Shown here one piece after another: positions 17,164 through 26,580 of a DNA stretch of 64,000 bases (position 1 is the stretch's first letter; each line of letters starts with the position of its first letter). A program made the position numbers and the translations under genes. A model generated the notes under the pieces. That model saw only the letters and a program-made list of their open reading frames with translations. It was not told the origin of the DNA and did not search any database. The DNA is from Sphaerospermopsis torques-reginae ITEP-024 (lineage in GTDB: Bacteria; Cyanobacteriota; Cyanobacteriia; Cyanobacteriales; Nostocaceae), in assembly GCF_019598945.1 (NCBI RefSeq), contig NZ_CP080598.1, forward strand, positions 620,001 through 684,000. The letters run 5' to 3'.

Positions 17164-19476
17164 TCAAACATTAAACGCCATTCCTTGAATTATAGATATA
17201 GGAACTGTGGCAAAATATTCTTTTTGAAATTGTTCTTCTGTCACTGCGGCTAAAAATTGATTAATTGCATGATTCATGTTTATGTCATCACTAATAAATT
17301 CATTCCACGTAATTTGTAGATAACGATCTTGACTTTCAATAGTAAAACCTAAATATTTCAAAGCCTGAAATCCTAAATATAAACTAGGATCACTAATACC
17401 CAGTTTTTCTAAAAGTTGTACACGGGTAACTAGGTTATTTTTCCGATTGAGATATTTAGCAATTCCTACCAATGTTAACCAAATTTCCTGGGGTGTTTTA
17501 TTGTCTGGTTTTGACCAAGCTATAGCTAATTTTTGTTGATGATAAATTGACTTTCTCAACCAAGCGCGAACATCATTCCAACTGGTAGGACAATCTTTAA
17601 TAATTAATATTGAATTGTCTACATCAAATTCCGAAACCTCCTGATTTCGCCAATCTAAAATCATTGCTGATTTCTCAGTTTGCACTTCTAAATCTGCACA
17701 AGGACGCACAGCAATTAATCTGATTTCATAACGTTTTTTAAAACTATTAAAATCTATTTCTGCAATACAATCACATTTACCTATAGGCAATTCTTCTTTA
17801 TAATGTCCCCACCAAATACCAGGAAAAGGATTTTTAGTAGAATCATCTCTCATGTCAAACTCTGTTTTAATATATTGTATTTTCTTACCTTTTAAATCTT
17901 GTTGATTTCGATGCCAAGCATTTTCAAACCAACAATTTTTAATCAGTAATTTTGGTACAGGGTTTCCCATTCCACAAGGTTCTAAAAGTTTCAGTTCTAA
18001 AAATAATTCTTTCCCTAAATCTGCAACTGTCACCACCACATCAGCTTGGACTGTTGGTGTGAGATTTATTCCCCCTAAAGATTGCCGTAATTTTTGATTA
18101 ATTGCATCTGTAAATAAGGGGATATTTTCTACAGGTAAACTTAAACCAGCCGCAAAAGGATGTCCACCAAAACGATGTAATAAATGAGATTGTTCGTTAA
18201 CTAATTGATATAAATCCACACCATTAATTGATCTGGCAGAACCCCGTGCAAATTTTGGTTTATTGGCTTCATTTTCTCCGCTTTCTGTGCTTAATAAAAT
18301 TGTCGGTCTTCCTGTTTCTTGGGCAACTTGACCTGCAACTAAACCTAACACACCATTAGCCCATTGTGGGTCTTCTAAAACTATGACACTGGTAGTTGAT
18401 AAATCTAATTGGGAGAGTTTTTTTAATACTTGATTTTGTACATCTTTCTGTAATGATTTGCGTCGGGTATTCGCTAATTCTGTTTCTTCTGCAAGTTGTT
18501 GACAGCGTTGAATATCTCGACTTGTTAATAATTCTACGCAGAAACTAGCATCACCATGAATGCGACTAACTGCATTAATTCTCGGACCTAAACCAAAGGA
18601 AATATCTGTAGGGCGATCGCCACTTTTCTGGCATAATTCTAATAATCTACCTACCCCTGGTCGTCTTCTTTCAACAACAGGTTTTTTATATTCTGCTTGT
18701 AATCTTTCAATTCCTACTTGTGCTAAATAACGGCAATCTCCACTTAATTGCACCAAATCAGCAATTAATCCTACCGCTACTAAATCTAATAAATCTTCTA
18801 GGGAATGTTGGGGTACATCTGGTAACGTTTCATATAATGCTTCCACTAATTTATAAGCAACTGCAACCCCAGAAAGATGAAATAATGGATGTTCTTTTGG
18901 TAAGTAACGAGGATTAATAATTGCAGTCACCGGAGGACGTTCAGCAGGTAAAGTATGATGATCTGTGACAATAATATCAATTCCTAATTTTTGGGCATAA
19001 ATAATTTCATCAATATTTGTACTTCCCGTGTCACAAGTAACGATTAATTTATAACCTTGTTGGGCTAAATTATCAATTCCTGCTAAATTTAAACCATGAG
19101 ATTCTGTTAACCGATTAGGGATATAATAAGTTAATTGTTCATGTTGAATAAAAAATTGTCCTAAACCATCCCATAAAACCGCAGTTGAGGTAATACCATC
19201 AGCGTCAAAGTCTCCCCAAATCGCTATTTTTTCACCAGATATAGCCGCTTTTTTTAAACGTTTAACCGCCAAGTGTATCTCTTGTCCAAATTCAAAAGGA
19301 CTTGCAGCTTGATAACTTTGGAAATTCACAAAACTGGCTAATTCTAATTCTGTTTTTATTCCTCTTTGCCATAATAATTGTGCAGCAAAAATCCCACTTG
19401 ATAAAGGTGTGTACTGTTTAACTGCTTGGATGAAGCACTCAGTAATTTGTTCTGTTTCTAATAAAATCCACTGCAT
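17164..19476 (-). CDS. recJ: Single-stranded-DNA-specific exonuclease RecJ
   Basis: A 770-residue DHH-family 5'-3' exonuclease used in recombination and mismatch repair. The DHH core shows IAIWGDFDADGITSTAVLW, VTCDTGSTN, VTDHHTLP and later the DHHA1 motif HRFGGHPFAAGLSL. Residues after about 560 form the C-terminal extension common to cyanobacterial RecJ. Length is larger than E. coli RecJ (577) but usual for this phylum. Confidence 0.93.
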   Translation of the reverse strand: MQWILLETEQITECFIQAVKQYTPLSSGIFAAQLLWQRGIKTELELASFVNFQSYQAASPFEFGQEIHLAVKRLKKAAISGEKIAIWGDFDADGITSTAVLWDGLGQFFIQHEQLTYYIPNRLTESHGLNLAGIDNLAQQGYKLIVTCDTGSTNIDEIIYAQKLGIDIIVTDHHTLPAERPPVTAIINPRYLPKEHPLFHLSGVAVAYKLVEALYETLPDVPQHSLEDLLDLVAVGLIADLVQLSGDCRYLAQVGIERLQAEYKKPVVERRRPGVGRLLELCQKSGDRPTDISFGLGPRINAVSRIHGDASFCVELLTSRDIQRCQQLAEETELANTRRKSLQKDVQNQVLKKLSQLDLSTTSVIVLEDPQWANGVLGLVAGQVAQETGRPTILLSTESGENEANKPKFARGSARSINGVDLYQLVNEQSHLLHRFGGHPFAAGLSLPVENIPLFTDAINQKLRQSLGGINLTPTVQADVVVTVADLGKELFLELKLLEPCGMGNPVPKLLIKNCWFENAWHRNQQDLKGKKIQYIKTEFDMRDDSTKNPFPGIWWGHYKEELPIGKCDCIAEIDFNSFKKRYEIRLIAVRPCADLEVQTEKSAMILDWRNQEVSEFDVDNSILIIKDCPTSWNDVRAWLRKSIYHQQKLAIAWSKPDNKTPQEIWLTLVGIAKYLNRKNNLVTRVQLLEKLGISDPSLYLGFQALKYLGFTIESQDRYLQITWNEFISDDINMNHAINQFLAAVTEEQFQKEYFATVPISIIQGMAFNV

Positions 19477-19581
19477 TGAATTAATTTTAAAAAGGGACTG
19501 GTGATTGATGATTATATTTTGGATTTTGGATTGTATTTCATAAATCCAATCTAAAATCTAAAATTCTCCTGACTCCTCTCT

Positions 19582-20223
19582 TTATTCCTCATTAATAATT
19601 AAATCTGTTGATGATTCATTTACTAAGGGATTCATCGCTATTTCTCCAGGAATACCTTCGGATTTTCGAGAACGAATTGTAGTTCGTGTGCGCCTATAAC
19701 CTGCCCTTTCTGCTTTTTGATGTTCATAATCTATTAGTCTGCCATAATATGGATGTTTACTCAAATTCATTGATAAGAAAATATGTTGGCGAATGTTACC
19801 AAAACCTTTTCTATTAAAAAATTTCACTGCTGGGGTATTTGTAGGATCGGTATCTACTAACATAAACCTCGCCCCATCTTCAATCATTCGCGCAACAACT
19901 TTATCAACTAATTTATCTGCAACTCCCTGACGTTGAAATTTGGGATTTACTCCTAACCACAAAATGTAACCATAGGTCCATGATGCTTTACTAATTATTG
20001 TCCCTAAAATAAATCCTGCAAGTTCACTTTCTGTTTCCGCAACTAAGCAATATTCTGGATCTGTATTATAAAGTCCTATTACTTCCCATTCATCCCAGGT
20101 ACGGTATAAATAAGGATATAAATCGCTGGTAAATAGTTCTTCACCTAAGTGGTAAACAGGTGCTATGTCATCAATTCCTAATTCCCGAACATAAATTGTA
20201 TCGGTTTCATCAAAGGTTTTCAT
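19582..20223 (-). CDS. GNAT family N-acetyltransferase
   Basis: A 213-residue protein with a GNAT core at about 10-165. The acetyl-CoA-binding motif A is WLGVNPKFQRQGVADKLVD (Q/R-x-x-G-x-A form), and DTDPTNTPAVKFFNRKGF is typical motif B. A basic tail of about 45 residues follows (QKAERAGYRRTRTTIRSRK). It resembles RimI-type protein acetyltransferases; the substrate is unknown. Confidence 0.88.
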   Translation of the reverse strand: MKTFDETDTIYVRELGIDDIAPVYHLGEELFTSDLYPYLYRTWDEWEVIGLYNTDPEYCLVAETESELAGFILGTIISKASWTYGYILWLGVNPKFQRQGVADKLVDKVVARMIEDGARFMLVDTDPTNTPAVKFFNRKGFGNIRQHIFLSMNLSKHPYYGRLIDYEHQKAERAGYRRTRTTIRSRKSEGIPGEIAMNPLVNESSTDLIINEE

Positions 20224-20310
20224 AATTTTTGTTAATTTTTAGATTTATTTGATTTAGATTTATTTGGTTAATTTTTGCTATATTTCCTGTTCTTTGTTAA
20301 GAGTTTCCTG

Positions 20311-21216
20311 TTATAGTGCTACTTCTTCAATAATATCAAAATTAGGTAGATCATTAATTGCGGTTGCTACTAAAGTTTTTGAGTCATACCTCCGATCAGC
20401 AAAGCGATCGCACTGTTTAGCAAACTGACAAAAATTACAGGTTTTAGATTCTTCTACCTGCGGAAATGGCTTACCCTTTTCATAATCATCTAACCAATTT
20501 GTTAATTGATTTAACAATTGATGGAGTTGTTTTTCTGTCTGTTTGTGTTTTTTGGTTTCATAGTGAAAAGGAATATTGTTAGATCGGGATTTAGCCTGAA
20601 CAAACCAGTAAGTCATAGATATATTGTCCAGCAAATAGGTGCTAGTTTCTGCTAAAACATACAGATAAAGTTTGGTTTGCCAATTCTTAGCTAAATCATT
20701 TCTTTTTTGTGGTTTTTGATATGTTTTCCAATCAAAGATATGTGCTTTTTCTTGATCTGCAATTAATAAATCATAAACTACTGTCAGTAGGTAATTTTGT
20801 ATTTGCAAAGTTCGATAATGTTCACTGTCACGGTAATTTTGATTATTAATATCAGGTGTTAATATTTCTGGTGCAGTTTCCTTAAAATCTGTCATCCAAG
20901 TTTTCAATTTATCATCTGCTTCCAGAAAACTATTAATTGGTAAACCTATTTCTCTCTGCTGCATTAATAGGTGAAAACGACTACCTGCAATCTGATGTTC
21001 TTCTTGTTTGGGATCTGTCGGTGTTGTCAGTTTTTCTAAATAATTATGCTGGAATTTACGCGGACAGGTTTCTAGTACGTTGAGGTGTCCTTGCGAAAGT
21101 CTTAATAATTTACTATCAGTTGATGTTAATACCATTTTTGCATTTTCTGTTTTCATCAAATTACTAATTATCAATCTATCAATTTTTATTTTTAATTTTT
21201 GATGAGAGTCGCGCAA
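20311..21216 (-). CDS. PD-(D/E)XK nuclease with a Cas4/AddB-type Fe-S cluster pattern
   Basis: A 301-residue RecB-family nuclease. The active-site triad is visible as Asp149 (VVYDLLIA), Asp162 and Lys164 (IFDWKT), with QTKLYLYVL afterwards as the QxxxY-type motif. Cys51 (LETCPRKF) plus Cys260, Cys263 and Cys269 (CNFCQFAKQC) match the split four-cysteine arrangement that binds 4Fe-4S in Cas4 and AddB. No CRISPR array or cas gene is in the window, so it is a stand-alone member. The start is uncertain: Met21 or Met28 could be used, since residues 1-30 lie outside the domain. Confidence 0.85.
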   Translation of the reverse strand: MRDSHQKLKIKIDRLIISNLMKTENAKMVLTSTDSKLLRLSQGHLNVLETCPRKFQHNYLEKLTTPTDPKQEEHQIAGSRFHLLMQQREIGLPINSFLEADDKLKTWMTDFKETAPEILTPDINNQNYRDSEHYRTLQIQNYLLTVVYDLLIADQEKAHIFDWKTYQKPQKRNDLAKNWQTKLYLYVLAETSTYLLDNISMTYWFVQAKSRSNNIPFHYETKKHKQTEKQLHQLLNQLTNWLDDYEKGKPFPQVEESKTCNFCQFAKQCDRFADRRYDSKTLVATAINDLPNFDIIEEVAL

Positions 21217-21246
21217 CTTTTTATCTTTGGGTCGTTGACTTTTTCC

Positions 21247-21350
21247 CTGGGGCGCGGTACTATTCTAATATAATGGAGTGTTGCTCAAATTTTTAAAAAA
21301 GCTTACATCCCATTATATTGAAGATAGTCTATAGCCTACCACGCCCCTAG
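21247..21350. mobile_element. 104-bp palindromic MITE-like element
   Basis: Left arm CTGGGGCGCGGTACTATTC, then TAATATAATGG, is answered by CCATTATATTGAAGATAG, then TCTATAGCCTACCACGCCCCTAG. The arms align over about 40 bases with few changes and end in CTAG-type bases. Centre AAATTTTTAAAAAAGC. It has no coding capacity. Size and structure fit the small palindromic elements common in cyanobacterial genomes. Confidence 0.7.
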
Positions 21351-21486
21351 AAAAAAATCAATCCTCTCTCCTACGGATTTTTTTATATTTTTATGTTAAA
21401 TTAAATACTTACCAATCACCAATTACCAATCACCAAAAAAAGGTAAAAGACTAGTATAAACTTTTACCTTTTTGGATGCCTGATGC

Positions 21487-21690
21487 TTATTTAATATTCG
21501 CCCGTGCATCCTTGACTGCGGCGATAAAAAATAAAACAGTCAGGGGAATGCTTAAAGCTAGAATAATGGCAGTAGTTTGGACACCAAAATCAGGTTGTCC
21601 AGAACTCAGTTCAAAAACAGAACCAACAGCAGCGATCGCTGTAAAACAAGAACCACCTAAAAATAAACCGCTTTTTGGAGTTAAATACAC
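21487..21690 (-). CDS. Small two-helix membrane protein, unknown function
   Basis: A 67-residue protein with two hydrophobic helices (about 8-28 and 38-58) and a short charged C-terminus KDARANIK. It lies 12 bases after def on the same strand, so it is probably co-transcribed. I recognise it as the kind of small conserved cyanobacterial membrane protein with no known role. Confidence 0.65.
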   Translation of the reverse strand: MYLTPKSGLFLGGSCFTAIAAVGSVFELSSGQPDFGVQTTAIILALSIPLTVLFFIAAVKDARANIK

Positions 21691-21702
21691 AACAAGACCA
21701 CC

Positions 21703-22266
21703 CTATGCTACTGGTTTTACAGCTTGATACGAGAAGCCATTTTTAGATAGCTCCTGTGCTAAAGTCAAGGAATTATCTACACGATCCACAAAAACCACAC
21801 CATTGAGGTGATCCATCTCGTGTAAAATACATCTTCCCAGTAAATCACCAGCTTTTAAGGTTTTGGGACGACCATATTCATCTTTATAAGCAATTTCTAC
21901 AACTTTCGGGCGTTTGACATCCAAAAAAACTTTAGGAATACTTAAACAACCCTCTTGAGCAATACAAAGCTCATTGCCAACCTGTTTAATAACGGGGTTG
22001 ATTAATACCAGAGGGGGTGCTTCTGGTTTATCAGGTTCACAGTCGATGACAATTAGTTGTTTATTAATTCCGACTTGGGGTGCGGCTAAACCAATACCAT
22101 CTTCGCTGTACATAGTTTGCAGCATATCCCGCACCAGTTGACGAAGTTCATCATCGATTTTTGTTACCCGCTTTGCAGGTTGACGCAGGGCGCGATCGCC
22201 TAAATAATGAAGCTTCAAAGGTGGATTTTTTAACTTTTTCTTCTCTACAGCAATATCAGAGGGCAT
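21703..22266 (-). CDS. def: Peptide deformylase
   Basis: A 187-residue metalloenzyme that removes the N-formyl group from nascent proteins. The three family motifs are present: GIGLAAPQVG (58-67), EGCLSIP (105-111, metal ligand Cys107) and HEMDHLNG (149-156, ligands His149 and His153, catalytic Glu150). The length is normal. Confidence 0.96.
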   Translation of the reverse strand: MPSDIAVEKKKLKNPPLKLHYLGDRALRQPAKRVTKIDDELRQLVRDMLQTMYSEDGIGLAAPQVGINKQLIVIDCEPDKPEAPPLVLINPVIKQVGNELCIAQEGCLSIPKVFLDVKRPKVVEIAYKDEYGRPKTLKAGDLLGRCILHEMDHLNGVVFVDRVDNSLTLAQELSKNGFSYQAVKPVA

Positions 22267-22338
22267 GATTGTCTTAGCTTAATGATGAATGTCTGATTAA
22301 TTTCATTCTATCGTTATTTGGTTGGTGATTGGTAATTG

Positions 22339-22373
22339 GTGACAGGTGACAGGTGACAGGTGACAGGTGACAG
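22339..22373 (+). repeat. Heptamer tandem repeat (GTGACAG)x5
   Basis: Five perfect copies between def and aat. The same heptamer occurs at 34079-34130 and, inverted, at 23689-23708 and 32554-32588. Confidence 0.9.
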
Positions 22374-22388
22374 AAATAAATTTACCAA

Positions 22389-22973
22389 TTACCAATTACC
22401 AACCAATGAACAAGATGTTTGCAAAGCTTGTCTCAGCAAAGTTTCATATTCTTTATTATTGGCGTTATAAGCACCAAATCGGGCTAAATGAGGGTTCATC
22501 ATTTGTGCGTCAAACAATAAAAATTTCCTTTCCCGCAACCTTTCTACCAGCTTCACCATCGCTACTTTAGAACCTTCAGGAATGTTGTAAAACATAGATT
22601 CACCAATAAAAGCACCTCCAATCACAATACCTAAAATTCCTCCTGCAAGTTGATCACCTTGCCAGGTTTCAAAACTATAAGCATAACCAGTTTGGTATAG
22701 TAACCAATAGATTTTTTTTAATTCTTCAGAAATCCAAGTTGTTTCTCGGTTAGCGCATCCATTAACCACACCCATAAAGTCACGGTTAACCGCTACTGTA
22801 AACTTTTCTTGGTTCAGAACTCGTCGTAACGACTTGGGGTAGCGGAATCTTTCATCTAAGGGAATTAAAGTATGTTCCCTACTTCCATACCATCCCAGGT
22901 GATCATGCTCATCAGCCATGAGAAAATATCCTTGAGCATAACCCCGAATAATAGCAGCAACATCATATTCCAT
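22389..22973 (-). CDS. aat: Leucyl/phenylalanyl-tRNA-protein transferase
   Basis: A 194-residue enzyme that adds Leu or Phe to N-terminal Lys/Arg of proteins, marking them for ClpAP/ClpS degradation (N-degron pathway). Motifs: [14 protein letters not shown], then [48 protein letters not shown] and HLARFGA. Slightly shorter at the N-terminus than the E. coli protein but complete for cyanobacteria. Confidence 0.92.
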   Translation of the reverse strand: MEYDVAAIIRGYAQGYFLMADEHDHLGWYGSREHTLIPLDERFRYPKSLRRVLNQEKFTVAVNRDFMGVVNGCANRETTWISEELKKIYWLLYQTGYAYSFETWQGDQLAGGILGIVIGGAFIGESMFYNIPEGSKVAMVKLVERLRERKFLLFDAQMMNPHLARFGAYNANNKEYETLLRQALQTSCSLVGNW

Positions 22974-23200
22974 AGTTTATGAACATCATAACAAAACCCC
23001 CAGAGGAACGCATTTGGCTGTGATTTGACTGCTGCTGCGTTTTTCTCTCTCATCCCAGTTTGAACCATGATTTTGAGATATCGAAAGGTTAAAAGCTGGT
23101 GTTAAAAGCTTGTTTAACAAGACTTTTACAATCCAAAATCTAAAATCCAAAATGGTATGAGATTACCTTGGTACACAACATCTATTTAAGATATACAAAT

Positions 23201-23530
23201 ATGACTCAGCCAATTCCACCCATTACCCTACCACCTACGGAAAATCCTCAACAAGAAGGCGAATGGTTGCAAAAGCGACTGTTGTTATGGCTAGATACGG
23301 AATTTCTGCCCGAACTGGTTAATCAAAAAATTGCCCAACGTGCAGCGCAGATTTTTGTCAGGCAACGCATGGAAGGGGAGAATGATTTAGGATCTCTGGT
23401 GATTGCTATTGTTACAGAGATGCAGTCTTTTGATTTTTCTAAAAGCTTTTATGGAGAGTTTGCGATCGCCAACGCCGTTAGCGATCTACTCTTAGATAGT
23501 CTGGGAATTGATCGTTGTTGTGGACAATGA
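23201..23530 (+). CDS. Conserved cyanobacterial protein of unknown function
   Basis: The preferred start gives 109 residues (MTQPIPPITLPP); an upstream ATG at 23168 adds 11 residues that look like non-coding sequence. The protein is soluble, with a Pro-rich N-terminus, a helix with GEWLQKRLLLWLDTEFLPE and a C-terminal hydrophobic helix ANAVSDLLLDSLGID. No catalytic motif is apparent. A gene lacking known function; I do not assign one. Confidence 0.65.
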   Translation: MTQPIPPITLPPTENPQQEGEWLQKRLLLWLDTEFLPELVNQKIAQRAAQIFVRQRMEGENDLGSLVIAIVTEMQSFDFSKSFYGEFAIANAVSDLLLDSLGIDRCCGQ

Positions 23531-23554
23531 CTTTGGGCATGGGGCATGGGGCAT

Positions 23555-23735
23555 TGGGCAAGATCAAGTCAAAAGTCAAAAGGCAAAACGCAAAAGGCAA
23601 AAGGCAAAAGATAAATATTCTTCTCCCCCTGCTCCCTGCTCCCTGCTCCCCTGCCTCTTATTCCCCTGCTTCCCCTCCCTCTTTGCTGTCACCTGTCACC
23701 TGTCACCTGTTCCCTGTTCCCTGTTCCCTGGGTTA
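23555..23735 (+). repeat. Block of low-complexity heptamer repeats
   Basis: A run of AAAGGCAAAACGC-like units, CCCTGCT units and then three CTGTCAC and three CTGTTCC heptamers, filling the gap between the 23201 gene and rpsN. The open frames in it are repeat artefacts. Confidence 0.8.
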
Positions 23736-23739
23736 ATGA

Positions 23740-24042
23740 CTACCAGCTAGACTTGACAACCCCAGGTAATAAACCTTGGTGCGCCCATTCCCGCAGAACG
23801 TTCCGAGATAGTCCAAAATCACGGTAAACTCCTCTGGGACGACCTGTTAACCAACAACGGTTTTGACGGCGGCTAGGTGCGCTGTTACGGGGTAGTTGTT
23901 GGATTTGGCGGTGAATTTCTAACTTATCTAGGGGAGATTCTGCTGATCTGAACTCTTCTAACAGGGCTTCCCGTTTTGCAGCGTATTTTTCCACCATTTT
24001 AGCGCGTTTCTTTTCGCGCTCAATCATGCTCTTTTTAGCCAT
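23740..24042 (-). CDS. rpsN: 30S ribosomal protein S14
   Basis: A 100-residue zinc-independent (long, C-minus) S14: [20 protein letters not shown] at the start, then [31 protein letters not shown] and the C-terminal [11 protein letters not shown]. It lies outside the ribosomal protein operon, as in other cyanobacteria. Confidence 0.97.
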   Translation of the reverse strand: MAKKSMIEREKKRAKMVEKYAAKREALLEEFRSAESPLDKLEIHRQIQQLPRNSAPSRRQNRCWLTGRPRGVYRDFGLSRNVLREWAHQGLLPGVVKSSW

Positions 24043-24329
24043 AAAATATCTAATCTATTAAAAGGCAGCGTTTTCTATTCTACACTCTCTGCGTCTGGAA
24101 CGTCTCTATCAAAGCAAAAAAATCCGTCGTTTTGCAATCATCATTTTTTTTGGTATTTTTCCGCAATAGAGGTAGTAAATCTTCTTGACACGGACCGAAA
24201 ACCCTGTTATGCTAATCCTGATGAGGAAGAACTATCTTGTGTGCATAAACAAGTTGTGTCAAGTTTTGTCAAATCATGAAATTAACAATAACCTCATCTT
24301 CAACTTTATTTTCTGAGCTTGTGCGATCG

Positions 24330-24818
24330 CTATTCTCCTGCAATTGATAAAATTTCTGCACACAACTGTTTACGAATCCAGAAGCCATTAGCAGTCAAAT
24401 CATCTAATATCGGTTTTACTAGCGGAATAATCCCTTTTTGTTTAGCAGCTAGTACAATACCTAATAGTCCAGTAACCTGCAATCGGGACTTGATAGCCTC
24501 ATTTCTGCCTTTTCGCTCATCAATAATTAGTCTATCAGCATTTAACTCTACAGCAAGAGCGATCGCTTCTGCTTCTCCAGGATCTAAAATTTTTTGTAGA
24601 GTGTCAACTAAATCAAAGTTGGTAACAGATATAACTTGAATCCAATCGACAGTTTGCAGTGCAAGTGTACCTGGATCTGTACTACCACAAGCAAGAATTT
24701 CCTGATAGACTTTTGGGGGAATAAAAAGATTACCATATAGTTGCTGCAACAAAGTTAACTGACCAATTGCAGCTAAGTTACTGATAGGAGATGTATTACT
24801 AACAATAATCATAGCCAA
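24330..24818 (-). CDS. DUF3368-family PIN-like toxin
   Basis: A 162-residue PIN-like nuclease candidate. It begins IIVSNTSPISNLA, where the first acidic residue of a canonical PIN domain is replaced by Ser/Asn-rich residues as usual in DUF3368. DPGEAEAIALAVEL and ADRLIIDERKGR supply the acidic centre. It overlaps the antitoxin gene by 10 bases and is expressed after it. Likely an RNase toxin of a type II system; target unknown. Confidence 0.85.
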   Translation of the reverse strand: MAMIIVSNTSPISNLAAIGQLTLLQQLYGNLFIPPKVYQEILACGSTDPGTLALQTVDWIQVISVTNFDLVDTLQKILDPGEAEAIALAVELNADRLIIDERKGRNEAIKSRLQVTGLLGIVLAAKQKGIIPLVKPILDDLTANGFWIRKQLCAEILSIAGE

Positions 24819-25054
24819 TTGTTAGCTTCCAAACTCTTGATATCCTCTCTCAGTTCAGCAATATCATAATGAAGAGGAATGTTGCGACTAGCAAGTAATC
24901 GCTGAAACTCAAGTTGATTCATACCGACAAAATTACTCGCTTGTCCTAAAGTAAACCGTTCTTGTGTAAACAGCAAGATAGCTATTTCCTGAATTAATTC
25001 CTTGTCAGACATTTGAATAGTCTGCAAGACATCATCTGTAATCACCACACTCAT
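24809..25054 (-). CDS. UPF0175-family antitoxin
   Basis: An 81-residue protein. EIAILLFTQERFTLGQASNFVGMNQLEFQRLLASR is the helix-turn-helix core typical of UPF0175 antitoxins. The C-terminal tail (HYDIAELREDIKSLE) would bind the partner toxin. It is the promoter-proximal member of the pair and probably autoregulates. Confidence 0.85.
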   Translation of the reverse strand: MSVVITDDVLQTIQMSDKELIQEIAILLFTQERFTLGQASNFVGMNQLEFQRLLASRNIPLHYDIAELREDIKSLEANNWL

Positions 25055-25260
25055 CTTTTTACCTCATCAACTTCTTGAAGTTATCCTCAAATTTCTACTA
25101 CACAGCAGCAATATATATCTCTCTCAGTTTAGTCTACTTTTAATTGATTGATAAGTCGCGTAGGTAGTAAAAGCGATCTTTTGTCCAATCATCTTCTTTA
25201 ATTCTTCCTAAGTAACCTGTAACTTGAAAGTTTAAATCTGAGCTTTGACAACAAAATTGT

Positions 25261-26562
25261 TTAAATATTAATATTTTTAATTTCGTCCCAATCATCATTA
25301 ATATTACCACGATTACGAACTATTTTTTCAGGTGTTGTATCTCTTGTAAATGCCTGTAAAATAGTCACACTTTCCTTAGCAAAGAATAACCATTGAGGGA
25401 AATTAATAGCTAAAGGATTACCAGCGTATGTAAAAATTTTTAGCGCATTGCCACTAGCTGATATTGCATGAGCTAAAAACAACATTTTATGAAGTTTTAG
25501 ATTAGATTGAATTTGATACATTTCTCTATTTGCAATAGAAGTATGCAAGGGGTATTGAAGTTGTTCTGCACTATCCAAACATGAAAGATAGTGATAACCT
25601 CTGACGATTATTTCTATAACAGTTACAGGAACTGACATTGTGATAAAGTGTCTCAGATCATAACCATTTAAATACATCCACCTAGATATATCTGCTATGG
25701 TTTTTGTATCCGATCCATAAAAACCAAATTGCATAAGTTGGAGAAATGCCCATCCAGGAATAGGAACTCCCATTTTAGTAGACATATCAGATATAATATG
25801 ACCCAACCAAATCAAAGGAGCGAAGGCTTTATTTTCCAATGACATATCAAATGTTTTCAAAATATGAAGATTACCATTGATGTCAAAAGCAGTCATATTG
25901 CCATTGATAATGTCTATTGTTCCAAATATCAGACCAAATAGCGGATCATGACCAAGACTTAATAACCTATGAGTTTTCGGATTAAATCCTTTAATATTCG
26001 GATTAATACTTTGGTCATAAGAAACTTTACAAGTATCTTCACACCACTTTAAAAATGGATTTAATTTTCCTTCTTGATCAATACCTAAACTTTTTAACCA
26101 TTGTGTAAAATTACTTCCTTCTTGTTGATATTTTCCTAGATAGTTGATATCTTTGGGAATCTTGACAACTAAAAAATCAAGAATAGTAGCGACTAAACCT
26201 GATATACCAACTATTGCATAATCTAAATTAGATAATGGAAGCAAAATTTCTGGGTTTCTGAAAACTTCCTCTTTGACCCTATCCTCAATAATCAGAAAGT
26301 TGTTATTTAAGAAAATTTCATCTTCCCAAATTAGTTGACTTTGTGATCTAGATGGTTGTAAATTAGTATCTAAGATATTTCTGATAATATCTTCTGAAAC
26401 TCCAATATCTTTAGCTAGACTAATTACATCATTTTGTAATTGTGTCAATTTTTCTGTTTCCTGTTTCTGAGTCTGATTAATTGTGGCAAAAGAGGAATAA
26501 ACATCTCTAATTCTTTGAGACATTTCTAAAAACTCATTATCCCAATTCAATATCCTAGACAT
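25261..26562 (-). CDS. Unrecognised His-rich protein with hydrophobic segments and HD-like motifs
   Basis: 433 residues, not assigned to a family. Residues 1-70 are helical and charged, possibly coiled coil. Hydrophobic stretches lie at about 115-135, 208-222, 247-256 and 305-320. Two motif clusters stand out: HRLLSLGHDPLFG (198-210) and WLGHIISDMSTKMGVPIPG (252-270). Their His/Asp spacing recalls DUF457/YdjM-type membrane metal-dependent hydrolases (H..GHD, GH..SD..T), but this is only a likeness. Further histidines are at 304, 324, 358 and 365. It is the last gene of a three-gene minus-strand set, 18 bases after the glycine-zipper gene. Confidence 0.7.
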   Translation of the reverse strand: MSRILNWDNEFLEMSQRIRDVYSSFATINQTQKQETEKLTQLQNDVISLAKDIGVSEDIIRNILDTNLQPSRSQSQLIWEDEIFLNNNFLIIEDRVKEEVFRNPEILLPLSNLDYAIVGISGLVATILDFLVVKIPKDINYLGKYQQEGSNFTQWLKSLGIDQEGKLNPFLKWCEDTCKVSYDQSINPNIKGFNPKTHRLLSLGHDPLFGLIFGTIDIINGNMTAFDINGNLHILKTFDMSLENKAFAPLIWLGHIISDMSTKMGVPIPGWAFLQLMQFGFYGSDTKTIADISRWMYLNGYDLRHFITMSVPVTVIEIIVRGYHYLSCLDSAEQLQYPLHTSIANREMYQIQSNLKLHKMLFLAHAISASGNALKIFTYAGNPLAINFPQWLFFAKESVTILQAFTRDTTPEKIVRNRGNINDDWDEIKNINI

Positions 26563-26580
26563 AAAAAATTTCCTATTTAT

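Noticed and set aside
22339-22373. Short direct repeats as a CRISPR array
   Set aside because: Units are 7 bp and contiguous with no spacers. No array with regular repeat and spacer lengths was found anywhere in the window.
23508-23750. Two overlapping 73-80-codon frames
   Set aside because: Made of CCCTGCT, GTCACCT and AAGGCAAA units with no coding character; they lie in a gap and overlap the rpsN 3' end.
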